DNA of 64,000 nt, taken from contig OX359246.1 of the NCBI GenBank assembly GCA_947179485.1, positions 6,882,001 to 6,946,000 on the forward strand, given 5' to 3'. Source of the stretch: Allacma fusca. Taxonomy: Eukaryota; Arthropoda; Collembola; Symphypleona; Sminthuridae. A model generated the notes under the pieces. It saw nothing but the letters and a program-made list of their open reading frames with translations. It had not been told where the DNA came from and did not search any database. Both the position numbers and the translations under genes were made by a program. This document shows, one piece after another, positions 23,919 through 35,689 of this stretch. Position 1 is the stretch's first letter; each line of letters opens with the position of its first letter.

Positions 23919-26143
23919 TTATTACCAACGTCATTGCAAGGCTAGTAGCCAATGGGAAATTTGTGCATACCTTACAATTTGATACGCTTCTGGAATCCAG
24001 AGTGTCACTTGCAGTTACACACTATTAAACAATGGAATTAATTCCCAGCTGTTGTGCATTATCTGTTGAAATTTACTTTACCCATAGTCTTAACTGTAGC
24101 ATTCTGAATGTGGTTGTTACACTCTTCATAAACGAAATTCCTTGCACTGAAATTTGTATTTGGATTCAAACATGCCATAGTTCGCTTCGAGCATACTATT
24201 CACAACAGCTAGATTCATTAATATGTTATTTTGACTACTACTACCACCAACCGCCTTATGTATGAGTGCCGTTACTCCGTTGAATTTGCAAAACATTTCT
24301 CTCATTTTTCTGCTGGATATCACGATGTACCTCTGGTCTGACTAATATGGAATCATCGGGTCCCTAAAGCCGGGGCCACATATAGCAATTTTTTGGGACG
24401 TCGCGGCAAGTTTTTTCCGCTTCATATGGAATCGTGTTCCCACTGAACAGCAGCAAGCATCCTTTTTGCCTGTAGATGAAGCTACATAAATGGAAGCTGC
24501 CGAGACTGCAGCTATGTCGTTCACACTAGAACGGGACAGAAACATGATGCAGGAAATTATAACCGCGCTGGATAGAAACAGAAAGCTTTGTAAAACAAAG
24601 CTTTATTGCGCGTTTGAGTGCAGTCAGGCTGCACTGTGACATAGGTCATTCTATTCTCTTTGTTAGTTTAAGCAAAACGTTGCATCCACTTTGGTCCAGC
24701 AGTGTTATGTCTAAACATGAACGCAGTTACTGGATTTTTGCTCAAAATATGGTAGACTACTATTATTTGCACCTGTTGAAAAATTTTGAGGCATATCGGT
24801 CGGCGGATTCAACTAGGCGGGGGCCGGCGGGTTCTCCCTTCAATGTTGAACGGCTTAGGTGGTGCCCCAGAATTAAGGTAAGCATCAACGTAAAATTTAT
24901 TTTTTGATTGTTTTTAGGTTGAATAACTAAAAACAATGATTGCGAAGAATATTTTGATGTTTCCGGGCCACCAAAATTATTTAAATAATTTTTAAGCATA
25001 ATTAATTCCAAGATTCCCACATCTTACCTTTTACGGGGCCTGGATCACACCAAAATTTTTAAAATCTCCCAAATCAAATTTTTTCTACTTCACTTAGCTT
25101 CTGGAAGCTATATGCTTGCCAGAAGCTTCAAAAATAATTTACCCAGGTCACCAGGGGCGGATAAACTATTTTGGCGTCATTTTTACATGGTCCGACGCTT
25201 TGGTGGATTTAAATTTGGCGGGCATAATATTATAATAAATTATAATACAGAATTAAATAGGTAATATTATTACCTACATTTTAAGATAATTACCGATGTC
25301 CTAAGGTCAACAGGTACGTATTGAAACCATGTCGTTATGTTTAACCTAAAATGGTATAAAAAACATCGAAATTACCCCCTGTCAAAACTTTAAAATACCT
25401 TGTACTTAAAAAGTTTTTATTAGTGGTTGTGCATTATTATTGAATGAAGTACAAGTACCTAGGCTAACTTCATTTGGGCATTCATGTTATGATGGAAAGA
25501 ATCTTCAGAAATCACAGCTGGAGGAAATTATTTTATATGCGGTACTGCCTAATAGAAGCGATGACGCTTAAATGATGATTTAAATATTCTCAGCTGCTCC
25601 TCTAAACTGTCTCTGCATGTACTTATGACAAGTTCCTATTTTTACAGTGTCATTTATGTATTAGTAAAAGATTGTATTATGCACCGACCGTAAAAGTGTA
25701 CTGTATTTAGTGCTTGTCTTTGTAGACAAAGTTCGTATATATGAAAGATTTTCAAAAGTACAGTTAATCCTGTGAACTCTTCTTATTACAATCCTCCAGA
25801 TGGGAATTATTCAGAAACTAAGGAAATAATGTGAAACGGTTTCAGAGAAAACATCGAACCATTTTATTACGGAGATAGGTTGCATCACAAGTTGTTTTTA
25901 ATAGGGATGTAGTAAAGCCAGCGAGTCCTTATTTTTTAAGGAATTCTAAATGCCTCATTTGGACTGTGTAATTTACGACCCTAAGGAAGGTGATCCATTA
26001 AACACAACTGCCTTCTCTGCATCTCTGTAAAACGACAACAAGTTATGGATTATTATTTGTCATACAGTTTCTATCATAATGTTAACCAGAACCCCACAAT
26101 AAAAGAATAGTGCAAAATCATTAAATCGTATTCTAAAAAATCG
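23919..26143. other. gene-free stretch with possible element debris
   Basis: 24369-24470 (GGGGCCACATATAGCAATTTTTTGGGACGTCGCGGCAAG-like sequence) resembles the end region of some Harbinger-type elements, and a short plus-strand frame starting ATGGAAGCTGCC (24491) follows it, but no transposase domain can be read. 24780-24860 is unusually GC-rich. The rest is AT-rich with no support for genes. Confidence 0.3.
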
Positions 26144-28798
26144 CTACAGACAAGGTGCCTCGTTCTAAAACAAACTTTTTTACATTTCCCTGCCATCCTT
26201 TGACAAATTTATGAAGCCAAAATAAATTACCTTTCCAGAAGTACCACAGGAGGAACCATCTAATGCTCGAAATTTTTGCTTCCGATTGGTATAGCCCCCA
26301 CCACCGGGTGTTGGCCACTCGCAATGGAGTTCAAGACAGAGCGCATCCGGTGTACTTTTCGAGTAGACCCTGGCATCCGAACGTCCTTCCCTCCTTTGAC
26401 ATTGCTCATTCATACTCATGTATTCCCCGGGGTCTCTTGATGCCTCTCCCCATGTACTGGTTGCCTGGGATTTCGTTACGCACTCACCTTGTTTGGATCT
26501 GTAACAGGAAATATTTGTTCGGAAATATCTAATCATATGGTAATATGAAAATGAAAACGAATTTTGCAATAACATAAGACCATAAAAGATTCAAAGTAAG
26601 ATGAATTATAAAAAGCAAATTTGAGGTGCAAAAACCCCATTTGGTAGCAATGTTGTAGAATTCCAGTGTCTTTAAATATTTTAATTTAAATTTTATCGCA
26701 ATTTAAATCGAATTGTCTCAGTACCTAATGATTTCTCTCATGTAGAAACGACTGCAACTTGAGAACGTCAGTTTGTTGCGGGCGTTCCAGATGTAGCTCA
26801 TTATGTAGCCGTCGTTCCAAGGGCAGCCTGTAGTGTCATACTTTCGGCTCTCTTCTGGACTGGATTTCTCACCGTCATGTGGTGCCCCCATATTATGCGC
26901 AAGCTCGTGAGATACCGTGTGTATACCTGCATAGGCTCCTCCCCTGTCACGACTCACGGAAGTTCGGTAGCTGATCTTTGTTTTCCGGTCTTGGGCTACT
27001 CCGTCTCGACAGACACCTCAACAAATAAATAGAACCGTTTTGTACCACATCGAGTCCGGACGATCATGGCGTACAAAATGGGTAGAGAGCAAAAAATGAA
27101 CCCTCGTAAAATTACTGATATTCAGGGAAAACTAAAACGTTATAACAATAACACATGCTGTAACAGTGTGTAATTATTTCTTTAAGCGTATTCTTAGCCG
27201 AACCTTATCATTTGTATCGGGCATAACTTGATGAAATACTCTGAAGAAGTACTTACTCTCACAACGTTTTCCATCTATTTGGTAAACAATTCTAAAGAAG
27301 AACTTATTGTTGTTTGTTCTTACCTCCCAACCAAGCCAAACCCGCGGTTGCTCCGTAGTCCTCGCCACTTAACAAAGGGGCCAGATCGTGTTTAGGTAGA
27401 TTCCCGGCATTTCGATACATATGGTCACTGAAACCTTCCAAGGCTTTTAACATATCACATTTCCCGTCTGATTTTCTGCTTTTTTCAATAAAGGGTTGAA
27501 CAGTTGTACTCTGTAAATTTCAAATAATCCTCAGTTATATACTAAATTGTTTGAAACGATCAATGCATTGGGGTATTATTGCACAGTGGATTTCGTATAC
27601 AGTGGTTTCCTCGTCGTCAGAATTCCCTTTAGAATATTGACATGTTTAAATTTTCCCTTGGATTACATTTACATTATATAATAGTAACATACAGTGGCAT
27701 CGCCATATATTGGCAGGTATTTTATCATCCCATAGGAACTACTATATAGGAAATTCACTGTACTGGATTACGTGCTTGATGGTGCCAAAAAATCATTAAA
27801 TTTACATTCAAAATTGTAGCAGTGACAACTCTATATTGGATGGATGGGTCGGACACGGTTTTGTAACGGTTGTTCACTCCGCGCATGAAAACGGACAAAT
27901 ACGCCAGCGTGTAACTGTTGTCTTGTTTCAGATCTCTCCACATCTTATTATCAACTGTTATATACACTTCAGGATACACGGTAGACATCTGGCGGGGCTC
28001 AACCGAGCTGTCGAATTCCAATGGACCCTCAATAGGAACTACAATTTAAAGTCAAATATTAAAAGGAGTTCGAAAGGATATTCTAACACCCCTGTCCAAT
28101 CAATTTGAAAAGGACAAATCTGGTATGCAAGCGTACTATAGTCCTTTCCAGATGCCTTTGGCGGCGTTGAATAGTAATGTATAACGGCGAAGTGATCCTC
28201 CCCATCGTGTGCAATGTGAATGTTATCCATAATTCCGTGCTAAAATTCGAGTCGCATAATTCATTATGGTTTTACAAGAATGTGTCTCCACAGGTTCAAG
28301 TCTTTAATAGAAAATAATTTATTTACAATAAATAAGATTTATAAAGGTAATTTTACCATTCGGATCTTTCCATCCACATGGTGCACTCTGAATATGGCAT
28401 TAGCTTCTTCGTCCTCGTAGATGCTTTCTTCCACGTGAGTAAGATTTACTGTTGGCGTGATATCCTCGTATATAACGTTACCCCATTGGTCAGCGGTGGC
28501 AGCCGTCAGACGAAATTCAGGAGTAAATATTGTCGTGCCTTAAAAAATTTTACACAAATTTCGTATACAATTTGTACACGGCATCAACTTTAAAGACGAT
28601 TGTAAAATGAAATGGGTATTAAAAATTTTAACCTGGTCTTGTAAGATTCAATTTAATTGGATTCCCATCAACATGAATATGTCCATGGTAGTCCTCCCCC
28701 ATTCGGACAATGTCTACCAGGGCGATGTGACGCTGTGAGCATTTTATGCTGTCAAAAGAGCAGCATAAAATGGCAAGTACAAACACTCTATGGAACAT
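26144..28798 (-). CDS. secreted reprolysin-type (M12B) metalloprotease MP1
   Basis: Eight exons on the minus strand: 28633..28798, 28357..28538, 28137..28239, 27806..28038, 27324..27510, 26725..27016, 26231..26498 and 26144..26164; phases agree throughout (483 aa). Order: signal peptide (MFHRVFVLAILCCSF...), prodomain (to about residue 150), catalytic domain with HELAHNMGAPHD (zinc ligands His327, His331, His337; catalytic Glu328) and Met-turn Met363 in GYIMSY, then a cysteine-rich tail (NEQCQRREG...LCLELHCEWP) like the ADAMTS cysteine-rich domain. No disintegrin or membrane segment is seen. It should cleave protein substrates outside the cell. Relatives with this layout in arthropods are often annotated as venom-metalloproteinase-like, but sequence alone does not show a venom role. 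The last exon (7 codons, ending in TAG) is chosen by analogy with MP2 and is the weakest part. Confidence 0.85.
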
Positions 28799-29484
28799 GT
28801 TGACCTGCTTGAGCTTATACACAGCAATGAAGTGAACATCCCAACAGTTCAGGGATACATTTATGCTAAAAAAAAAATTTGAACTAGTATGATGCAATTA
28901 ATTTTCCTTCTGAAGTGTTAGCCAAATTATTTTCCCACAATTAAATATTGGGGTATTTTTACCAAACCGGATCTTTCCTTATTGCTTCATACTTTCTGCG
29001 CTCGTGGATCAATTTCTCTCATTTATTCTCGGAATTATTTACTTTTTGTGTATGTTTATGTATCTGGTAATAATTCCTTCAAAATCCAAGTTCGGTATCT
29101 ATACTTCTTATGAATATTTTCAACCCATTGAATCAATAGAGTAACCAAATTGTTTGCATGGGTCTATTTATAATGTCTATCTATATTTGAAATAAGACCA
29201 CATAATATAAATAAACATATTTCAAGCATACGCATACAATTCAGGTTGCAAACTTTCAATAGTTAGTGCAGTACCATCGAAAGGTTGGACACTAACTAAC
29301 ATTTAGCATCGGTAGTATGTACAACCGGCAGTTTACAATGGCAAAGGTTTTTAGGCCTGACTTAGTTCACCAATTGCTAATTCAAACTCTTGAAATCTGT
29401 GAAATTGCAAATGAGAACATTTCGAGTAATTAGAAAGATATCTGACTTGAATAGTGACGATTCGCTAAGTGAAATTATAAAAAT
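28799..29484. other. upstream region of MP1
   Basis: AT-rich, presumably containing the MP1 promoter. Only a weak TATA-like CATAAATG near 28860 (minus strand) is visible. Confidence 0.35.
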
Positions 29485-31018
29485 CATCGCTACGCGATAA
29501 TTTGAGGCTTCGCGTACGGTGGCGTTAGCTACCGCCGTCAAAGTATGATGAAGTTTGAGTTTTTGTTTTGATATTTACAAATTTTTTTCGAAAAAAAATC
29601 AGGCCGATTTCAACCACATTGTCAATAATCATTAAGATTTACATAAGCAATATTCACAAAACATTTCATTGAAATCAAAACAGTAGTTTCAGAGATAACC
29701 GTCATTTGACTTGAAGTTCGAAATTTCAGATTTTTTCCCAAAAAACTAACGGGTTGATTTCAATCACATATGTAGGCAATAACCATTACTATTTACATAA
29801 GCAATACTCAGTAAAACAATCATTGAAATACACAGAGGTGTGGAAAATACATGAAATTTACTATTGAAATACAAAATACAAGAACATTTCCAGAAAAGTT
29901 AAAATACAAATATAAAATCCAAATACCAGGTGTAACTTAGTTATGATACAAAATAGAATACAAATATCCGGAGTCATTTGGGCAAGATACAAAATAAAAT
30001 ACTTTGCATCCAACAAAAAGAGAAAATATGAAATAAAAATACCGTATTTGAAATTCGAAATACGTATTGAAAATACTCCCAAATTTATCTCAAAGTACAT
30101 ATCTGAGATGCATCTAAAGTTTATTCTCTCAAAGTATTTTGTATAACTCGGCCAAATAATACGATATTTATAAATGAATCAGCTAACGTAAGGTAAGAGG
30201 CACGTTACAGTATTAGACTTTGAGTTGTGCATTTGTGTGTATTAAAGTAAATTTACATGACCCCAGGTACCGAATAGTTTTCCTTAAAACAAATCTTATA
30301 ACTCCTTTGTTATAGTCACGTCACTAATATTGCTAAGTGTATAGTTCTCAGAATTTCATTGAATTTTATGTATTTATCAGTAAGTTCTTCAAACCCGCCA
30401 AAAAAGTTACAAATCCTGGTTTCAAAATGGTTTAAATTAGTGCTTTTACCTTTAAACTATTTATGTGAACATGCGTTAAAGACGACCTTAACAATTGCCA
30501 GTCATATATTTTAAAACTATATTTTGTATTTGAAATACGGGTTGGGTAAATTTTACAAGATAAATAAATACAAAATACTATCACGTTCGTAATCTTCAAA
30601 ATACGAAATACAAAATACGGTAGACATGTTGGTGCTGACAAAAAATGTAATACAAAATAACTTAAACATTTTATGGCTAGAAAAATATCAAATAAAAAAT
30701 ACTAAATGTATTTCAAATACTATTTCAAATACGGTATTTAAAAATATTCCACACCTCTGGAAATACATTCGATAGTTTTGGAGATATCTGTCATTTGACT
30801 TGAGTAACGAAATTTCAAGTATTACTTTCTAAAAAACTATCTGGCCGATTTCAACTAAATACGAACTCAGCCTTACTTTTGACACAAGTAATATCCATAA
30901 AAAGATTCACTGAAATCGGGCCAATAGTTTTTGAGTAATCGTGTGAAAGGACACACGGACGTCCGGTCGTGCGGAAAAAGCTATTTTACTTGGGGGCTGA
31001 CGCCACTCTAAAAACGAT
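29485..31018. repeat. dispersed inverted-end repeat, family R, copy 2, split by a hAT element
   Basis: Homologous to 18221-18645. Left part 29485-29832 and right part 30760-31018 (ATCTGGCCGATTTCAACTAAATACGAA ... GGGGGCTGACGCCACTC) are separated by the hAT element. The left part has an extra internal repetition of the GATTTCAA...AACCATTACTATTTACATAAGCAATA section. Confidence 0.7.
29833..30759. mobile_element. 927-bp non-autonomous hAT element
   Basis: Left end CAGAGGTGTGGAAAATAC and right end TATTCCACACCTCTG form a terminal inverted repeat, flanked by a perfect 8-base duplication GAAATACA (29825-29832 and 30760-30767). CAGAGGTG-type ends with 8-base duplications are typical of hAT elements. 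The body is rich in AAATACAAAATAC and its complement, on both halves; no transposase remains. Confidence 0.92.
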
Positions 31019-31439
31019 TCTTACATATAAATTACATTTATACTATTTAAAAAAAATTGACATCGTCTAAAATACATTAAACATATTCAAAACAACGAGA
31101 AGTTTTGTAACCATGCTGGGCTATATGTAAGACAGTTGTAAATAATACTAATGACCTAATATTTTAGGTTTTGCCATAACCATAAGGTAGGGAATGGAAA
31201 GTATAATGCATATAAGCAATTATTCACGTGACCTGGCTCTCATGTACAATTTATATTATATTTTAAACTCACAACAATAGATGCAGTTGTGACACATTTA
31301 ATTTCAGACTGCAAGAGTATTTTTAATGTTGATGTGAATTTTTATTTGAAAACGTACATATATTGTAATGTCAGATGAGTAAACGCCTCTGAGTATGAAA
31401 TGAAAGAACAAAAAACCAAATGGATGCAGAAAAAGAGGA

Positions 31440-33340
31440 TATTCAACGCCAGAGCAAAATAAAATGCAGTATTTTCAATCCCATACTATACAGAATAGAA
31501 TTGATTTCTATATTTATTGGGAACATTTCGGGTATACAATTTAACAGACAGCTGCAAACCAGATATTTGCCCCAGATTGTCCCTTCAAGAAATCTTTTGG
31601 CGTGGATAGTTTTCCGATCGTGCGAAAACATGTCGTCACTGATTACGTGAAAAATGTGCGCATGCTTTTGTACAGTGTCATTTTGCCTCTTCAGTGACGG
31701 TATACCTGCCAGCCTGTTTCAATCCGTTTGTGGTTCCACAAAATCGTTTTTATTTCCTCTTCATTCTGAATGGACATCAGGGATATGGTATATCAAACTT
31801 TTCGGACAAGAGATGTAAAGAACATTTATAATTTTGGGAGTGTCGGCGGTGGAGAGGCAAATGGTCAGTTTACAAAATGAAAGATAAATAATATAAATGT
31901 CGTTTTGTCTAAATGTTTTTACAATTAAAGGCAAAATTGCCTATAGTACATGTAGCTTTACTAAGTAAGCGCAAAATAGACTAGTTGTATCATATCACAT
32001 GTATATTTTAATATGTGGGCGTAATTATTTGGTTTGCAGTGAAGCCTGCATGTAGACAAGAGTAGGCTGAATTTATTCCCGAAGGTTGTAACAAGGCTTA
32101 ATAATATTTATCAGAAATTGTAGGCGTATGTTCCAGCGAGACCAAAAGTTTGGGTCATCTTGCCCTGGTTTGTGCGGGAAATCGCGCAGAAGTCTTAAAT
32201 TTTAAATCGTGAGCAAAGGGCCAATTTAAATTTTGACATGCTAAATCCCATAAGGAAACTTCATTTTCAAATTTCACAAAAAAAAGAGTTGCTAAAAATG
32301 CCTAAAAGCTCATTAATATCCCTTATAACAAAATATTAGCATGTTTGCAAACTTGGTTTAGTGGGCCATCTCGCCCTCGTTTCCGGTGGGAACCGGATTT
32401 ACGTTAGAAATTTTTTAAAAAAGATTAAGGTCCCCCCTGTCCAACTTAAATTTTTCAATGTTAAATCCCATAAGAAAACGTCATTTTCAAATTTCCCCAA
32501 AAAAATTAAAATGTTAAAAATGCGTGTTAAGTTATTATTTATTAGTAAGTATTTATTTACTCTCACGCAGTCGGTACATTCAGTGCAGAAAAATATACGA
32601 ATTCTCAATATTCAACGGAAAGGGTTTCCAATTTTTCGAAATTTAAGGTTATTTTTAACTTAATTCCTCTTGTAACATCAGGACGTAAATCATTGCCACG
32701 TTTTTAATAAAAAATCAAATTCGGTTTTAAAAGGTTAAAATTATTCACTCAAATGTCTATACTTGCTTCAAATAATTTTTAACGTTGTTTGTATGTATAT
32801 TGTTGTCTCTGTTTTGTATAATTATTCTTGTTGTTTTCAAGTTACAATGTCCAGATACATACATGGTTCTCTACAGTATTATCATTTCAAAATTGTACTT
32901 GATGTGTTAAATTTTCAAGGCCTTTAACTTTTGAATTGACACATTAATTATGGCAATATCGCTATACCAGCATAACATACGAGCCAGGTAAAACTTCAAA
33001 CCGGATTAATTTACTTGTGTACATACGTATGTATGTATAGATATGCATCGATGATCGAACCAACCCACCTGTAGCCTATACTTAACGCGTTGGAACAAAA
33101 TGAGTACACAACTATACATATTGAACAGAACACTACAGAAGAAACAAATACAGAAATATTTTTCTATGAAAAGTAAATTAGCAGATTTTTTAATGTTTCA
33201 ATTTCAATGATTATTCAATTGCTGGCTCTGTTGATCCACTTATTTGGAAGGATTAGTCAAACATTCCACTCAGCTTATGACACGTATTTTAAGTTGAATT
33301 CCGGTCATAAAATCCTGGAGCAGTGTCAGTTTATTGTAAC
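31440..33340 (+). repeat. 5' flank of P450 locus B (duplicate of 10.4-12 kb)
   Basis: Matches the flank of locus A in the same order (see 10390-11993), with an additional insertion around 32100-32880. The region 33205-33260 is a degenerate P450 exon-1-like hydrophobic stretch (ATGATTATTCAATTGCTGGC...). Similarity breaks off near 33340 where a large insertion begins and resumes near 35690. Confidence 0.6.
32125..32560. repeat. two diverged tandem units of about 210 bp
   Basis: Unit 1 (from about 32127) and unit 2 (from about 32339) share TTTGGGTCATCTTGCCCT/TTAGTGGGCCATCTCGCCCT, then GCTAAATCCCATAAGGAAAC/GTTAAATCCCATAAGAAAAC and ATTTTCAAATTTC..AAAAAA. There is no matching sequence in locus A, so this lies in material inserted into locus B. 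Confidence 0.65.
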
Positions 33341-33759
33341 TGAATGACTGAGTTAGCCCATTCTTTGCTCACATTTATGTTTATTGAGAGTTGAGAACAC
33401 TCATTTGCGTGGTCGGATATATTCCCTTGGAGATATTCCCTCCGGAGACAACCCCTCAGATATAATCCCTCCGTAGATAATCCCTCCACAAATGGAGATA
33501 ATCCCTCTGTCTGAAACAACAGAAGTACGTTTCCATGGCATCGCTATGTAGTCAATAAATAAGATCAACGCCGGATTGATATATTTAATTCGATTAAAAA
33601 CTACAGTGATAATCGCAAATAGAAGTAACGGTCAGCAGATTCACGGTCAGTATTACATTTCGGGAGTAATCAAATGGGAAATGAAATCAAAACATTTGCA
33701 ATTTACAGCGATTTATTTGTACATAATATATGAAGAACACAAGCATAATTCATGTTAAA

Positions 33760-34325
33760 GTATTCGTGTAAAAACATTGAAACATAATTGATGAGCCAGT
33801 CAATCGTGGAACTCTCCTGAAGAAAGTCGTGAAGGCAGTGCTGAATAGCTTCGAGGAATGGAATGGCTGTAAATTAGCGACCGCTGCTAGGTCTTCTACT
33901 TTGTCTAGAACTTGTGCACTTGTAATCAGCCTACTTTCAGTAACCATTTTCTTTCCCTCGTTTAATATTTTACGAGCTGCATTCTGTAAATAAGTAATTA
34001 TGTACATAGATACAGATTATGAATACAAAATTGTTTAGGTCCGAAACGATCATTTACGTGAATTAAGTTAGTTTGTATTGACTTACTTTTCAACCTTTGG
34101 CGGATGTGTGTGCTCGCCCGTTAAAAACGAGCCATATGCGGTGACATGGATTCTGGATGAGCAGCAACAATTTTTATATTCTAAGCAACGGTACGAAACA
34201 CCGACTGAAATATTTCTGTTCTTCTCAAACAGATAATTTTCAACTTCTAAAAGTTGATTGATGCGATTTCCAACTACGTAACTGACGTTAACCTGTCTCA
34301 TCTTGAAACGGAGCAAGTACGAAAA
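33760..34325 (-). pseudogene. FLYWCH-type zinc-finger fragment in the insertion
   Basis: The minus-strand frame 34083-34316 reads ...VSYRCLEYKNCCCSSRIHV...GEHTHPPKVEK: aromatic-C ... C ... HxH spacing like a FLYWCH finger, a DNA-binding domain. The downstream frame 33750-34007 (LQNAARKILNEGKKMVTESRLITSAQ...) could be the next exon after a donor at AA|GTAAGT and an acceptor TTTACAG, but phases do not agree, so the gene is broken or incomplete. No DDE catalytic domain is visible. Confidence 0.5.
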
Positions 34326-34437
34326 GCAGTGTTTTTGAATTTAATCGGGAGCATGTGGCTGATTACTACTGATTGACCGAGTGTCACTCATTTTGAACTA
34401 TAGAGCATTGCATTTTACTTACTTAAGCTAGTCAATG

Positions 34438-35328
34438 CAGAGCTTCTGTTGGGGACAAAATTCTTGTCCCGTCCCCGTCCCGTCCCGTCCCGATATTTTT
34501 TAAAAACCTTTGTCCCCAGTCCCGTCCCGACAATCGGGACACGGTGACGAAAACCGTGTCCCCGTCCCGTCCCCAAAAATTTATAAAAACGTTGTCCCCG
34601 GTCCCGTCCCGAAAGTCGGGACATGGGGACAAAAACCTTGTCCCCGTCCCGTCCCCAAAATTTTTAAAAAACGTTGTCCCCAGTCCCGTCCCGAAAGTCA
34701 GGACAAGGGGACAAAAAGCTTGTCGCCGTCCCGTCCCCAGAATGTTTAAAAAACATTGTCCCGGTCCCGAGAATTGGGGCATGTGAATAAAATTCATGTA
34801 CCGTCCCCATAATTACTAAAAACAGTCATACCGAAAATCGGAACATGAGGAAAATTTCGTACCAAAAATATTTTTACTAAAGACATAAAAAACACATTTA
34901 TAGAATCGTGGCTCCAAGATTCTTCCTTAACTTTTTGAGCAACAAGCTTCATTTTCTACAACCTAAAATCGAATGTCTTACATTCGGTGAAATAGTGTTC
35001 ACAGAATAGTTTACTCATGAGCATTAAAGCTAAATCGTTATCCTTGTTCTGCTATGCTTGCTCGTCCCGTCCCGTTATATACATTACCAAAAGGCATCTC
35101 CCGTCCCGAATATAGCGGGGACAATTTTTTTCGTCCCCGTCCAGTACCAAATATAGCGGGGACAATTTTTTTTGTCCCCGTCCCGTCCCGAATATAATGG
35201 GGTCAATTTTGTTTGTCCCCGTCCCGTCCCGAATACGACATGGGGACAATTATTTTGTCCCCGGGGACGTCCCGTCCCGGTCCGTCCAGTGTCCCGACGG
35301 GACGTCCCTGTCCCCGGCAGAAGCTCTG
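34438..35328. mobile_element. 891-bp non-autonomous hAT element built of GTCCCGTCCCC repeats
   Basis: Ends CAGAGCTTCTG (left) and CAGAAGCTCTG (right) are inverse complements and are flanked by a perfect 8-base duplication AGTCAATG (34430-34437 and 35329-35336). Both flanks of the body are dense, GC-rich arrays of TGTCCCCGTCCCGTCCC in the same orientation (34450-34800 and 35060-35310), separated by an AT-rich core. It has no coding capacity; long frames through the array are a consequence of the repeat. Confidence 0.92.
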
Positions 35329-35689
35329 AGTCAATGTAATTGGCGAAATAGAAATTCCCGTAGTTTCTTATTACCTTTGTTATGAGTTGGATGCAACGAA
35401 TCAAGAATCACAGTTGTTATAGCAACTGCAATCTAACAATAAGTTGCAGTGACTTGTGCTGTCGTTCAGCCAACCCATGCGACGGAGGGATAATCTCCAA
35501 CTGCAGGAGGGAATATATCCGGAGGGATTATCACCGGAGGGGAAATGTCGGAGGGCTTATCTCCATACTCCCTCTTTTGTAATTATTACACCTTTGACGG
35601 GAACTTGTGTAGATCAAGGAAATCAACTAACTTGCAAGTACAATTATTACAATGTACAATGTATCTGACCCTTGAGACAAAACAAAATT

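Larger units (their letters stand above)
33415..35580. mobile_element. 2.2-kb inverted-end insertion with FLYWCH-type gene remnant
   Basis: The left end (33415-33515) contains repeated GGAGATATTCCCTCCGGAG and GATAATCCCTCC words; the right end (35480-35578) contains the same words in inverse orientation (GGAGGGATAATCTCC, CCGGAGGGATTATCACCGG). It interrupts the P450 locus B relative to locus A. It contains a minus-strand FLYWCH-like frame and a nested hAT element. FLYWCH fingers are often joined to Mutator-like transposases, so a Mutator-type element is my best guess. Exact ends and target duplication were not resolved. Confidence 0.6.

Noticed and set aside
24369-24907. Possible Harbinger-type element with a short N-terminal frame
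   Set aside because: The sequence flavour is suggestive but I could find neither paired terminal repeats nor a transposase domain.
34432-34797. Several overlapping open frames on both strands through the GTCCCGTCCCC array
   Set aside because: All frames of this short-word array are open; the predicted Arg/Gly/Thr- or Pro/Val-rich proteins are products of the repeat inside a hAT element.
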